This document shows, piece by piece, positions 1-6,081 of a stretch of DNA of 6,081 bases; position 1 is the first letter of the stretch; every line of letters starts with the position of its first letter. The notes beneath the pieces were generated by a model. It was given only the letters and a program-made list of their open reading frames with translations. It was not told the DNA's origin and made no database searches. The stretch covers positions 1 to 6,081 of the forward strand of contig JASHRA010000165.1 in the NCBI GenBank assembly GCA_030038765.1, in the 5' to 3' direction. The stretch comes from Candidatus Dormiibacterota bacterium (GTDB lineage Bacteria; Chloroflexota; Dormibacteria; Aeolococcales; Bog-877). Made by a program: the position numbers and the translations under genes.

Positions 1-345
1 GCGCGCCACGTCGAGGGCGCAGCGCGCCACCCCGGGCAGCTCCGCCCAACCGAGCCCGAGCCCCGGCCCCAGCTCCGGGACCGGGATCAGCTCGGAGTCC
101 AGCCCGAGGCGCCGGAGCCAGGCCCTGGTGCGGTGGTAGAAGGACCAGACGTGGCTGGCCCCGGCGTCGACCTCGGCCTCGCCGAGCCGGACCGAGCGCA
201 CCCTGCCGCCGACCCGCGCCTCGCGCTCGAACAGGGTCACGCGGCAGCCGGCGTCGACCAGGCAGCGGGCCGCGACCAGGCCCGCCACCCCGGCCCCCAC
301 GACCGCTACCGAGCGGGGCTCCGGGAGCGGCGGCTCCAGCCTCAG
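1..345 (-). CDS. FAD-dependent oxidoreductase, amine oxidase/HemY-like, N-terminal part only
   Basis: Partial gene: the reading frame is open for 115 codons from about 345 to the left edge, so the C-terminus is missing. The start of the protein carries a Rossmann FAD-binding fold: VAVVGAGVAGL (about residues 13-23, GxGxxG), then an acidic residue closing the second strand (TLFERE, Glu40) and GGRVRS at 46-51. DAGASH follows at about 60-65. This order is typical of the flavin amine oxidase / protoporphyrinogen oxidase superfamily (NAD(P)-binding Rossmann-like domain). The substrate cannot be told from this fragment. The start is uncertain. No ATG, GTG or TTG lies in frame before the Rossmann motif; the candidates are CTG at 345-343, which overlaps the upstream gene's TGA (CTGA), or CTG at 339-337. 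No Shine-Dalgarno is visible at a useful distance, so translation is probably coupled to the UPF0145 gene. The family call is firm; the start is weak. Confidence 0.82.
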   Translation of the reverse strand, partial: MRLEPPLPEPRSVAVVGAGVAGLVAARCLVDAGCRVTLFEREARVGGRVRSVRLGEAEVDAGASHVWSFYHRTRAWLRRLGLDSELIPVPELGPGLGLGWAELPGVARCALDVAR

Positions 346-749
346 GCCGAGGTCGAGGGTGGCGCGGCCGGGGCCATCTCCTGGCCCTCGGGGACGACCA
401 CCACGGCGGTGCCGTAGGCGAGGATCTCGCTGACCCCGGGGGCCAGCTCGTTGGAGTCGTAGCGCATGGAGAGGACGGCGTTGGCGCCCACGGCGGCAGC
501 GTGCTGGATCATCAGCTCATAGGCCTCCTGGCGGGCGTGGTCGCTCATCTTCATGTAGACGGTCTGCCGGCCGCCGACGAACTGCTGCAGCCCGGCCCCC
601 AGGTTGCCCACGACGGAGCGGGAGCGGATCATCAGGCCCCGCACCACGCCCAGCTGCCGCACCACCCGGTAGCCGTCGAAGTTGACCCCGGTGGTGACCC
701 AGAGCGGGGGTGCCTGGTGCCCGGTGTCGGGGGGCGGCTGGTAGCTCAT
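342..749 (-). CDS. UPF0145 / YbjQ family protein
   Basis: Complete 135-residue protein resembling the YbjQ/UPF0145 (DUF74, putative heavy-metal-binding) family. Recognisable family segments are VTTG (18-21), GVVRG (34-38), VGGRQ (58-62), an Ala-rich helix ending GANAV (88-92) and the closing strand YGTAVVVV (112-119). Members are small, about 105-130 residues, and are known to form ring-like oligomers; their biochemical role is not settled. Here the core is flanked by a Pro-rich N-terminal lead of about 15 residues and a short Ala/Pro/Ser tail. No signal peptide or membrane segment is seen. The ATG at 749 is favoured because it lies 7 nt after a TAGACT -10 box with no Shine-Dalgarno between, suggesting a leaderless mRNA. 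It follows the NUDIX-type gene on the same strand after a 31-nt gap, and its TGA overlaps the probable CTG start of the FAD oxidoreductase. Confidence 0.88.
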   Translation of the reverse strand: MSYQPPPDTGHQAPPLWVTTGVNFDGYRVVRQLGVVRGLMIRSRSVVGNLGAGLQQFVGGRQTVYMKMSDHARQEAYELMIQHAAAVGANAVLSMRYDSNELAPGVSEILAYGTAVVVVPEGQEMAPAAPPSTSA

Positions 750-756
750 CGCCGGC

Positions 757-762
757 AGTCTA
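757..762 (-). promoter_or_regulatory. Probable -10 box (TAGACT) of a leaderless promoter for the UPF0145 gene
   Basis: On the minus strand TAGACT matches TANNNT, is preceded by TGC (an extended -10, TGnTANNNT), and ends 7 nt before the ATG at 749. No purine-rich Shine-Dalgarno is present in the gap. No good -35 hexamer is seen 16-18 nt upstream. It implies the UPF0145 gene can be transcribed separately from the NUDIX-type gene before it. Confidence 0.55.
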
Positions 763-780
763 GCAACGGCCCCGGGTTGC

Positions 781-1461
781 CTAGGGGGCGCTGGGCAGGT
801 GGAGCCGGATGCCGTCCGACGCGGAGCTCAGCTGCCCCCCCAGCAGGGCGTCGTAGATGAACTGGGACCAGGTCTCCATCTCCAGGTAGAGGGAGCCCAG
901 GTCAGGCAGCGCCACCATGGCGCCCTCCAGCTTGTCGCGCTCGCGGACCTCGACCGGGGCGCCGCCGCTGGGCACCAGCACCAGGACCCCCAGGTGCACC
1001 CTGCCCACCTCGCCGGCGTCGTCCTTGATCAGCGCCACGGCGCGCCCCTCGAGGGCGGGCAGGCAGACCACCTCCTCGGCCCACTCCCGGCGGCAGCCGG
1101 CCAGCCAGGCCGCCTCACCCTCCCCGTCCTCGCTGTTGATGTGCCCGCCGACGCCGAGCGTCACCTGGCCCCGTAGGCGGCGCTCGCTGCCGCCCCGGAG
1201 GCGGCGCAGGGTGAGGAGCCGATCGCCGTCCATCACCACCAGGTGGGGGATCACCTGCTGCCACTCGGGGGCCACCTCTGCCTCGGCGCGGGGCAGGAAG
1301 CGGCCCCGCCCCCGGATCGCCTCCAGCAGCCGCTCCACGCCGCCCAGCTGCAGGCCGCGCCAGCAGGGCTCGGGGAGCAGCCCCTGCCGGGGCACCACCA
1401 GCACCCGCTCCCGCCCGGCCCGGGCCGCAACCGCCGGGGCGGGGGCTCCGGGAGCTCGCAT
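781..1461 (-). CDS. NUDIX-superfamily predicted phosphohydrolase (COG4112-like)
   Basis: Complete protein of 226 residues from the ATG at 1461. It resembles predicted NUDIX phosphoesterases of the COG4112 type. The N-terminal part has RVLVVPRQGLLP (19-30) and a long lead-in. The NUDIX core follows: QVIPHLVVMDGDRLL (69-83), the segment TLGVGGHINSEDGEGE (101-116), the helix RREWAEEV (124-131) and GRVHLGVLVLVP (153-164). Glu126, Glu129 and Glu130 fit the metal-binding REUxEE part of the NUDIX box. The upstream half departs from GX5EX7REUXEEXGU: the first Glu is one position off and the glycine after EE is Val. The hydrolase fold is therefore likely, but the substrate is unknown. An in-frame TTG at 1485 would add 8 residues, but that lies upstream of the TATCCT -10 box, so the ATG is preferred. 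It reads divergently from the FAD reductase at 1501 and is probably the first gene of the minus-strand group. Confidence 0.8.
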   Translation of the reverse strand: MRAPGAPAPAVAARAGRERVLVVPRQGLLPEPCWRGLQLGGVERLLEAIRGRGRFLPRAEAEVAPEWQQVIPHLVVMDGDRLLTLRRLRGGSERRLRGQVTLGVGGHINSEDGEGEAAWLAGCRREWAEEVVCLPALEGRAVALIKDDAGEVGRVHLGVLVLVPSGGAPVEVRERDKLEGAMVALPDLGSLYLEMETWSQFIYDALLGGQLSSASDGIRLHLPSAP

Positions 1462-1468
1462 CCGGCCA

Positions 1469-1474
1469 AGGATA
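1469..1474 (-). promoter_or_regulatory. Probable -10 box (TATCCT) of a leaderless promoter for the NUDIX-type gene
   Basis: On the minus strand TATCCT matches TANNNT and ends 7 nt before the ATG at 1461, the same spacing as at the UPF0145 gene. No Shine-Dalgarno lies between. A TTGACG at 1485-1480 is too close (5-nt spacer) to be its -35. The place where its -35 should lie overlaps or adjoins the -10 box of the divergent reductase promoter. Confidence 0.55.
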
Positions 1475-1488
1475 GGCGGCGTCAACGC

Positions 1489-1494
1489 TAGGCT
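1489..1494 (+). promoter_or_regulatory. Probable -10 box (TAGGCT) of a leaderless promoter for the FAD reductase gene
   Basis: TAGGCT matches TANNNT and ends 6 nt before the GTG at 1501; the gap GGCGGG holds no canonical, correctly spaced Shine-Dalgarno. Its surroundings (GCTAGGCTGGCGG) match the UPF0145 promoter on the other strand (GCTAGACTGCCGG) at 11 of 13 positions. No clear -35 hexamer is visible. Confidence 0.5.
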
Positions 1495-1500
1495 GGCGGG

Positions 1501-2733
1501 GTGGACCCCGGACCCATCTGCATCATCGGGGCGGGGATGGCCGGGGGCCGCGCCGCGGCCGCGCTGCGGGAGCGCGGCTACGATGGCGAGCTGCTGCTCC
1601 TGGGGGAGGAGTCGGAGCCGCCCTACGAGCGCCCACCGCTATCCAAGGCCTACCTCAGCGGCCAGCTCGACCGGGGCAAGCTGCTGCTCCGGGACGCGGG
1701 CTTCTACCGCCAGCAGTCCATCGAGTGGCGGCCCGGCGCCCTCGTCACGGGGATCGATCGGGAGCGGGGCCGGCTCCGCCTCGGGGACGGGTCCGAGCTC
1801 CCCTACGGCCGCCTCCTGCTGAGTCCGGGCTCGCGGCCCCGCCGCCTTGGGGTGCCCGGGGAGGAGCTGGCCGGCGTCGCCGCCTACCGCGACCTGGCTG
1901 ACGCCGACCGGCTCCGCCAGGAGCTCGTGTCCAGCCCCCGGGTGCTGGTGGTCGGGGGTGGCTTCCTCGGCTCCGAGCTGGCCGCCGTGGCGCGCGCCGC
2001 CGGCTGCCCGGTGACCGTGGTGGAGCAGCTGCCGGAGTTGATGGGAGGCTTCCCGGGGGAGATCCAGCACCTCTGCCACGAGCTCCACCTGGGCGCCGGG
2101 GTGGAGCTCCGCCTGGGGTGCACGGTGAGCCAGTTCCGGGGTGGCCAGCGGGTCGAGGCGGCCCTGCTCGACGACGGCTCCCAGGTCCCCTGCGACCTGG
2201 TCCTGGTCTGCGTCGGTGCCGAGCCCCGCACCGAGCTGGCCGCCGCCGCCGGGCTGGAACTCGATGGCGGCATCGTCGTGGACCGCCGCCTGGAGGCGGC
2301 CCCGGGCCTCTTCGCGGCCGGCGACGTGGCCAGCTGGCCCAGCTCCAGGTGGGGCCGGCGGCTGCGCCTCGAGCACTACGACAACGCCCACCAGCAGGGG
2401 CTCTTCGCGGCCGGGGCCATGCTCGGCGAGGGCGCCACCTACGACCCTCTCCCCTACTTCTGGACCGAGCAGTACCAGGCCACGGTGCAGCAGGTGGGGG
2501 TGCCCGAGCCGGGCCAGGAGCGGGTCCTGCGCGGCGACCCCGCCTCGCTCCGCTTCTCCCTCTTCCTGCTGGAGCGGGGCCTCCTCCGCGCCTGCGTCGC
2601 CGTCAACCGCTTCCCCGACCTGGCCGCGGCCCGGCGCCTCATCGAGGCCGGCGTCGCCGTCGACACCGAGCGCCTCGGTGACCCGGGGCTGGACCTGCGC
2701 GCGTGGTCCCGCCAGCTGACCGGGGCGGCCTAG
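1501..2733 (+). CDS. NADH-type FAD-dependent ferredoxin/rubredoxin reductase (BphA4/rhodocoxin reductase-like)
   Basis: Complete 410-residue flavoprotein, the usual length for this family (about 400-420). It should pass electrons from NAD(P)H through FAD to a small redox carrier such as a [2Fe-2S] ferredoxin or rubredoxin serving an oxygenase or P450. Domains in order: FAD-binding Rossmann GAGMAGG (10-16); the hallmark PYERPPLSKAYL (41-52); NAD-binding VLVVGGGFLGSELA (148-161) with Glu175 at the end of the next strand, which favours NADH over NADPH; second FAD contact FAAGDVA (271-277); EHYDNAHQQG (291-300); and PYFWTEQY (318-325), the start of the C-terminal reductase domain. The last motif normally reads WSDQ; Glu replaces Asp here. 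No ferredoxin, rubredoxin or oxygenase gene is in the window, so the partner is unknown. The GTG at 1501 is favoured because it precedes the FAD motif by only nine codons and lies 6 nt after a -10 box. Its TAG interlocks with the convergent methyltransferase stop. Confidence 0.93.
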   Translation: MDPGPICIIGAGMAGGRAAAALRERGYDGELLLLGEESEPPYERPPLSKAYLSGQLDRGKLLLRDAGFYRQQSIEWRPGALVTGIDRERGRLRLGDGSELPYGRLLLSPGSRPRRLGVPGEELAGVAAYRDLADADRLRQELVSSPRVLVVGGGFLGSELAAVARAAGCPVTVVEQLPELMGGFPGEIQHLCHELHLGAGVELRLGCTVSQFRGGQRVEAALLDDGSQVPCDLVLVCVGAEPRTELAAAAGLELDGGIVVDRRLEAAPGLFAAGDVASWPSSRWGRRLRLEHYDNAHQQGLFAAGAMLGEGATYDPLPYFWTEQYQATVQQVGVPEPGQERVLRGDPASLRFSLFLLERGLLRACVAVNRFPDLAAARRLIEAGVAVDTERLGDPGLDLRAWSRQLTGAA

Positions 2734-3593
2734 GGCGGGGCCAGCCCGAGCCGCCGGCGCGAGATGGCCACCGCCTCCGGGCTCTGGTCCACCAAGAGGT
2801 AGCGCCGGCCCAGTGCCTGGGCCGCCACCCCGGCGGTGCCGCTGCCGCAGTAGAAGTCGGCCACCAGCTCTCCGGGACGGCTGGAGGCGCGGACGATGCG
2901 CTCCAGCAGGGCCAGCGGCTTCTGGGTGGGATAGCCGGTCCGCTCCCTTCCCGAGGTGGGCACGATGGTCATCCACCAGGTGTCGGTGGGCAGCTTGCCC
3001 AGGGCCGCCTTCTCCGGGCCCACCAGGGAGGGCGCCAGGTAGGGGATGCGCTCGATCTCGGCACGGTTGAAGGTCCAGCGCTCGCCCCGCGCGTACCAGA
3101 GGATGGTGTCGTGCTTGTGGGGCCACCGGTCCCGGGCCCGTCCGCCGAAGTCGTAGGCCCAGACGATCTCGTTGAGGAAGCGCTCGGGCCCGAAGAGCCG
3201 GTCCAGCATCAGCCGGGCGTGGTGGCTGGAGCGGTAGTCCAGGTGGAGGTAGAGGGAGCCGGTGGGGGCGAGGACGCGGTGGATCTCCACCAGCCGGGCC
3301 CAGAGCGCCTCCAGGTGGGGGAGGCCGGCCAGGGGGTCGGGATAGGCGTTGCTGGAGACCACCGAGTAGGCGTAGTCGCGGCCGGCGAAGCCGCTGCGCC
3401 GTCCCGGGCCTGACCCGGTGCGGATGGAGTCGAGGCGGCGGCGCCGGCCAGTGCCGAAGGGCGGGTCGATGTAGACGAGGTCGACGCAGCCGTCGGGGAG
3501 CCCCCGGAGCAGGGGTAGGTTGTCCCCCAGCAGGACCTCGCCGGGGGCGCCCGGGGGCTCGGCTCCCGGAGGCGCGGGACGGGGACCTGACAA
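2730..3593 (-). CDS. Site-specific DNA methyltransferase, beta class (N6-adenine/N4-cytosine)
   Basis: Encodes an S-adenosylmethionine-dependent DNA base methyltransferase (N6_N4_Mtase family), 287 residues from the preferred TTG at 3593. The catalytic motif IV, DLVYIDPPFGTG, lies near the N-terminus (about residues 38-49). It is followed by HKHDTILWYARG (about 159-170), then TQKPL (about 223-227) and the SAM-binding motif I DFYCGSG (246-252). Motif IV before motif I is the order of the beta class (CcrM, HinfI and RsrI enzymes). Whether it makes m6A or m4C, and its recognition site, cannot be read off. An in-frame GTG at 3671 would give 313 residues, but the extra 26 codons use many A- or T-ending codons (AGA, ACA, AAA, CAA, AAT) unlike the rest of the gene and look non-coding. 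A GGTGA lies upstream of the TTG. No restriction endonuclease gene is adjacent, so it looks solitary. It is divergent from fabF. Confidence 0.9.
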   Translation of the reverse strand: MSGPRPAPPGAEPPGAPGEVLLGDNLPLLRGLPDGCVDLVYIDPPFGTGRRRRLDSIRTGSGPGRRSGFAGRDYAYSVVSSNAYPDPLAGLPHLEALWARLVEIHRVLAPTGSLYLHLDYRSSHHARLMLDRLFGPERFLNEIVWAYDFGGRARDRWPHKHDTILWYARGERWTFNRAEIERIPYLAPSLVGPEKAALGKLPTDTWWMTIVPTSGRERTGYPTQKPLALLERIVRASSRPGELVADFYCGSGTAGVAAQALGRRYLLVDQSPEAVAISRRRLGLAPP

Positions 3594-3600
3594 GTTCAGG
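3586..3600. repeat. Small dyad, CCTGA-N5-TCAGG
   Basis: Perfect 5-bp arms around a 5-nt centre, covering the preferred TTG start of the methyltransferase. It could be an operator or a small RNA hairpin at the start codon. It is short enough to arise by chance. Its centre is 32 bp, about three helical turns, from the centre of the dyad at 3618-3632. Confidence 0.3.
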
Positions 3601-3617
3601 CTCTCACCGCGATCATT

Positions 3618-3632
3618 TGGACGTTGTGTCCA
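3618..3632. repeat. Small dyad, TGGAC-N5-GTCCA, possible operator
   Basis: Perfect 5-bp arms with a 5-nt centre in the AT-richer spacer, upstream of both fabF and the methyltransferase. This size and symmetry suit a dimeric repressor site. No regulator can be assigned from the sequence, and chance remains possible. Confidence 0.35.
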
Positions 3633-3688
3633 TGGTTTTGTAGCCGCTCTTCTTCCCTGGCGCCGATGCACTCTTCACATTTTGTCCG

Positions 3689-3694
3689 TAAGAT
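3689..3694 (+). promoter_or_regulatory. Probable -10 box (TAAGAT) of the fab operon
   Basis: TAAGAT matches TANNNT and is one base from TATGAT. It ends 9 nt before the fabF GTG at 3704, so the transcript would be leaderless or have a leader of only a few bases. No Shine-Dalgarno is present before the GTG. No convincing -35 is found 16-18 nt upstream. Confidence 0.5.
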
Positions 3695-3703
3695 TCGCTG
3701 ATC

Positions 3704-4960
<1,257 letters not shown>

Positions 4961-4968
4961 GACAAGTC

Positions 4969-4973
4969 AGGAG
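4969..4973 (+). promoter_or_regulatory. Ribosome binding site (AGGAG) for acpP
   Basis: AGGAG lies in the 21-nt gap between fabF and acpP, 8 nt before the GTG at 4982, and fixes that start. It is the clearest Shine-Dalgarno in the window; the operon-head genes lack one. Confidence 0.8.
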
Positions 4974-4981
4974 ACCCTCGC

Positions 4982-5260
4982 GTGAGTCAGACCCAACTCG
5001 ACCGGGGCCAGGACAGAGCCCCACTCGACTTCGCCCAGCTGCAGCAGCTGGCCGGCGAGATCCTCGGCGTCGACCCGGAGCGGGTCCAGCCTGAGGTCAG
5101 CCTGGCCCGCGACCTGGCCGCCGACTCCCTCGACGTGGTCGAGCTGATCATGGCCGTGGAGGACCGCTGGCAGGTGACCCTGCCCGAGGACGAGTTGGAC
5201 AAGATGAAGCGGGTGGGCCAGCTCTGGGACTACCTGCAGCTCCACGCCGAGGCCGGATGA
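4982..5260 (+). CDS. acpP: Acyl carrier protein
   Basis: Small acidic protein of 92 residues with a single carrier domain (about 16-88). The attachment site is Ser49 in the DSLDVVEL motif, where a phosphopantetheinyl transferase would add the 4'-phosphopantetheine arm that carries acyl chains. Helix I (FAQLQQLAGEILGV), the loop with PEVSLARDLAADSLD, and the helix with LIMAVEDRWQV follow the usual order. It is somewhat longer than the E. coli protein (about 78) because of a polar N-terminal lead of some 15 residues. The GTG start is supported by AGGAG 8 nt upstream. It sits 21 nt after fabF, and its TGA overlaps the fabD ATG, so all three genes should be on one mRNA. The segment after helix II (LPEDELDKMKRVGQLWDYL) differs in detail from the common DEEAEKITTV pattern but keeps the fold. 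Confidence 0.94.
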   Translation: MSQTQLDRGQDRAPLDFAQLQQLAGEILGVDPERVQPEVSLARDLAADSLDVVELIMAVEDRWQVTLPEDELDKMKRVGQLWDYLQLHAEAG

Positions 5261-6081
5261 CCAGCCTCTCCCTGGCCCCGGCCGGCCCCCTCTCCTATCC
5301 CGTGGGCCTGCTCTTCCCCGGCCAGGGCGTGCAGCACGCCGGCATGGGCCGCGCCCTGGCCCAGGTCTCGGTGGTGGCGGACCGGGTCCTGAGCCGGGCC
5401 CAGGAGGTGCTGGAGATGCCCGTGCGCCGGCTCTGCTTCGAGGGGCCGGACGCGGAGCTGCTGCGGACGGAGAACCTCCAGCCCTGCCTGATGGCGGTCT
5501 CCTGGGCCGCCTTCGAGGTCTACTCGGAGCGCTTCGGGCTGGGCGGCGTGGAGGTGGTGGCGGGCCACAGCATGGGCGAGATCAGCGCCTGCGCCGCCGC
5601 CGGGGCACTCACCTGGGAGCAGGCGCTGCTGCTGGTGCGGGAGCGGGGACGGCTCATGGCCGACGCCGCCCTCACCGCGCCGGGGCAGATGCTCGCCATC
5701 GTGGGCCTGGGGCGGGCCCAGGTGGAGGCCATCCGGCAGCGGGCCCAGGAGGTGGGCGGCATCTGGCTGGCCAACCTCAACGCCCCGGACCAGTTCATCC
5801 TCAGCGGGGAGGCCGCCGCCGTGGCCCGCGCCGAGGGCCTGGCCAGCGCCGCCGGGGCGCGCCGGGTCCTGCTCCTGGAGGTCCCCCTGGCCGCCCACTC
5901 GCCGCTCATGGCCCGGGCCTCGGCCCGGCTCGCCGAGGCGGTCCGCGCGCTGCCCATGCGAGCGCCCCAGATCCCGCTGGTGGCCAACGGCAGCGGCCGG
6001 GTGGTGGAGAGCGTGCGGGCGATCCGCTCCGAGCTCACCGGCCACCTCCTCCGCCCCGTGCACTGGGCCCGGACCATGAAG
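5257..6081 (+). CDS. fabD: Malonyl-CoA:ACP transacylase, C-terminus beyond the window
   Basis: The first 275 codons are present and the frame is open at the right edge. Family members have about 300-315 residues, so roughly 30-40 are missing. The enzyme moves malonate from CoA to the ACP arm, supplying extender units to FabF. Visible signatures: FPGQGVQHAGMG (20-31), the nucleophile Ser105 in GHSMGE (103-108), Arg130 in RERGRLM, which binds the malonyl carboxylate, NLNAPDQFILSG (173-184), and the catalytic His214 in AAHSPLM. The malonyl-type Arg and the GHSxGE site argue for a true malonyl transferase. The ATG at 5257 overlaps the acpP stop (ATGA), so translation is probably coupled. An acyltransferase serving a polyketide-like pathway remains a minor alternative. 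Confidence 0.93.
   Translation, partial: MTSLSLAPAGPLSYPVGLLFPGQGVQHAGMGRALAQVSVVADRVLSRAQEVLEMPVRRLCFEGPDAELLRTENLQPCLMAVSWAAFEVYSERFGLGGVEVVAGHSMGEISACAAAGALTWEQALLLVRERGRLMADAALTAPGQMLAIVGLGRAQVEAIRQRAQEVGGIWLANLNAPDQFILSGEAAAVARAEGLASAAGARRVLLLEVPLAAHSPLMARASARLAEAVRALPMRAPQIPLVANGSGRVVESVRAIRSELTGHLLRPVHWARTMK

Larger units (their letters stand above)
3594..3703. other. AT-richer divergent intergenic spacer between the methyltransferase and fabF
   Basis: About 110 bp with visibly more A and T than its surroundings, including runs such as GGTTTTG and CATTTTG. It should hold the promoters of both divergent genes. A -10 candidate for fabF is at 3689-3694. On the minus strand AATGAT (3617-3612) is a weak -10 candidate for the methyltransferase. 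An in-frame TAA at 3689-3691 shows that fabF does not extend upstream. No RNA gene or strong terminator was recognised. Confidence 0.7.

Noticed and set aside
766..790. Possible hairpin (GCCCC...GGGGC) after the NUDIX-type gene as a terminator
   Set aside because: The 5-bp GC arms enclose the stop codon, have a long loop and no following T-run; such pairings are frequent in DNA this GC-rich.
1480..1485. TTGACG on the minus strand as a -35 box, or its TTG as the NUDIX-type start
   Set aside because: Only 5 nt separate it from the TATCCT -10, far from 16-18 nt. As a start codon it would lie upstream of the presumed transcription start.
917..1822. 301-codon plus-strand open frame over the NUDIX-type gene and reductase start
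   Set aside because: Ser/Arg/Pro-rich translation with no motif; it crosses the divergent promoter region and conflicts with two supported genes.
1639..3126. 495-codon minus-strand open frame across the reductase and methyltransferase
   Set aside because: It is antisense to two well-supported genes, rich in Gly/Ala/Pro/Arg/His with no family motif; such frames are expected at this GC content.
2730..3593. Complete restriction-modification or phage-defence island
   Set aside because: Only a methyltransferase is present; the flanking genes are metabolic, and no endonuclease, helicase, integrase or toxin-antitoxin gene is seen.
3594..3671. N-terminal extension of the methyltransferase from a GTG at 3671
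   Set aside because: The 26 added codons have many A/T third positions and lie in the AT-richer spacer, and no SD or suitably spaced -10 precedes the GTG. It is kept only as an alternative start.
5230..6063. 277-codon minus-strand open frame antisense to fabD
   Set aside because: His/Gly/Leu-rich shadow of the fabD codons with no recognisable motif.

Overview
The window is a very GC-rich stretch (about 70% or more by eye) of densely packed bacterial chromosome. Third codon positions are almost all G or C. Several operon-head genes have no Shine-Dalgarno but a TANNNT -10 box only 6-9 nt before a GTG or ATG start, which suggests leaderless transcripts. This fits Actinomycetota or a similarly GC-rich phylum such as Chloroflexota or Dormibacterota; the phylum is an inference. 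No mobile element, tRNA, rRNA or CRISPR array was seen. I found no clearly new multi-gene system.

Layout. Bases 1-1461 hold three minus-strand genes, in transcription order: a divergent NUDIX-type hydrolase (1461-781), a UPF0145/YbjQ-family protein (749-342) and the N-terminal part of an FAD-dependent oxidoreductase of the amine oxidase/HemY type (345 to the left edge). Bases 1462-1500 are a compact divergent promoter region. Bases 1501-2733 (+) encode a complete NADH-type FAD reductase of the ferredoxin/rubredoxin reductase (BphA4/rhodocoxin reductase) family. It converges on a beta-class DNA methyltransferase (2730-3593, -), and the two stop codons interlock in one CTAG. Bases 3594-3703 are a distinctly AT-richer spacer with small dyads and a promoter candidate.

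From 3704 to the right edge runs a type II fatty acid synthesis operon: fabF (ketoacyl-ACP synthase II), acpP (acyl carrier protein) and fabD (malonyl-CoA:ACP transacylase, cut by the window edge). FabD would load malonate from CoA onto the phosphopantetheine arm of AcpP, and FabF would condense malonyl-ACP with a growing acyl-ACP. fabF appears leaderless, acpP has a clear SD, and fabD is coupled to acpP by an ATGA overlap. The order fabF-acpP-fabD is the reverse of the familiar fabD-(fabH)-acpP-fabF arrangement.

The most notable features are the repeated leaderless promoter architecture, the overlapping back-to-back promoters at 1462-1500, the reversed fab gene order, the solitary methyltransferase beside the fab operon, and the dyads in the 3586-3703 spacer.
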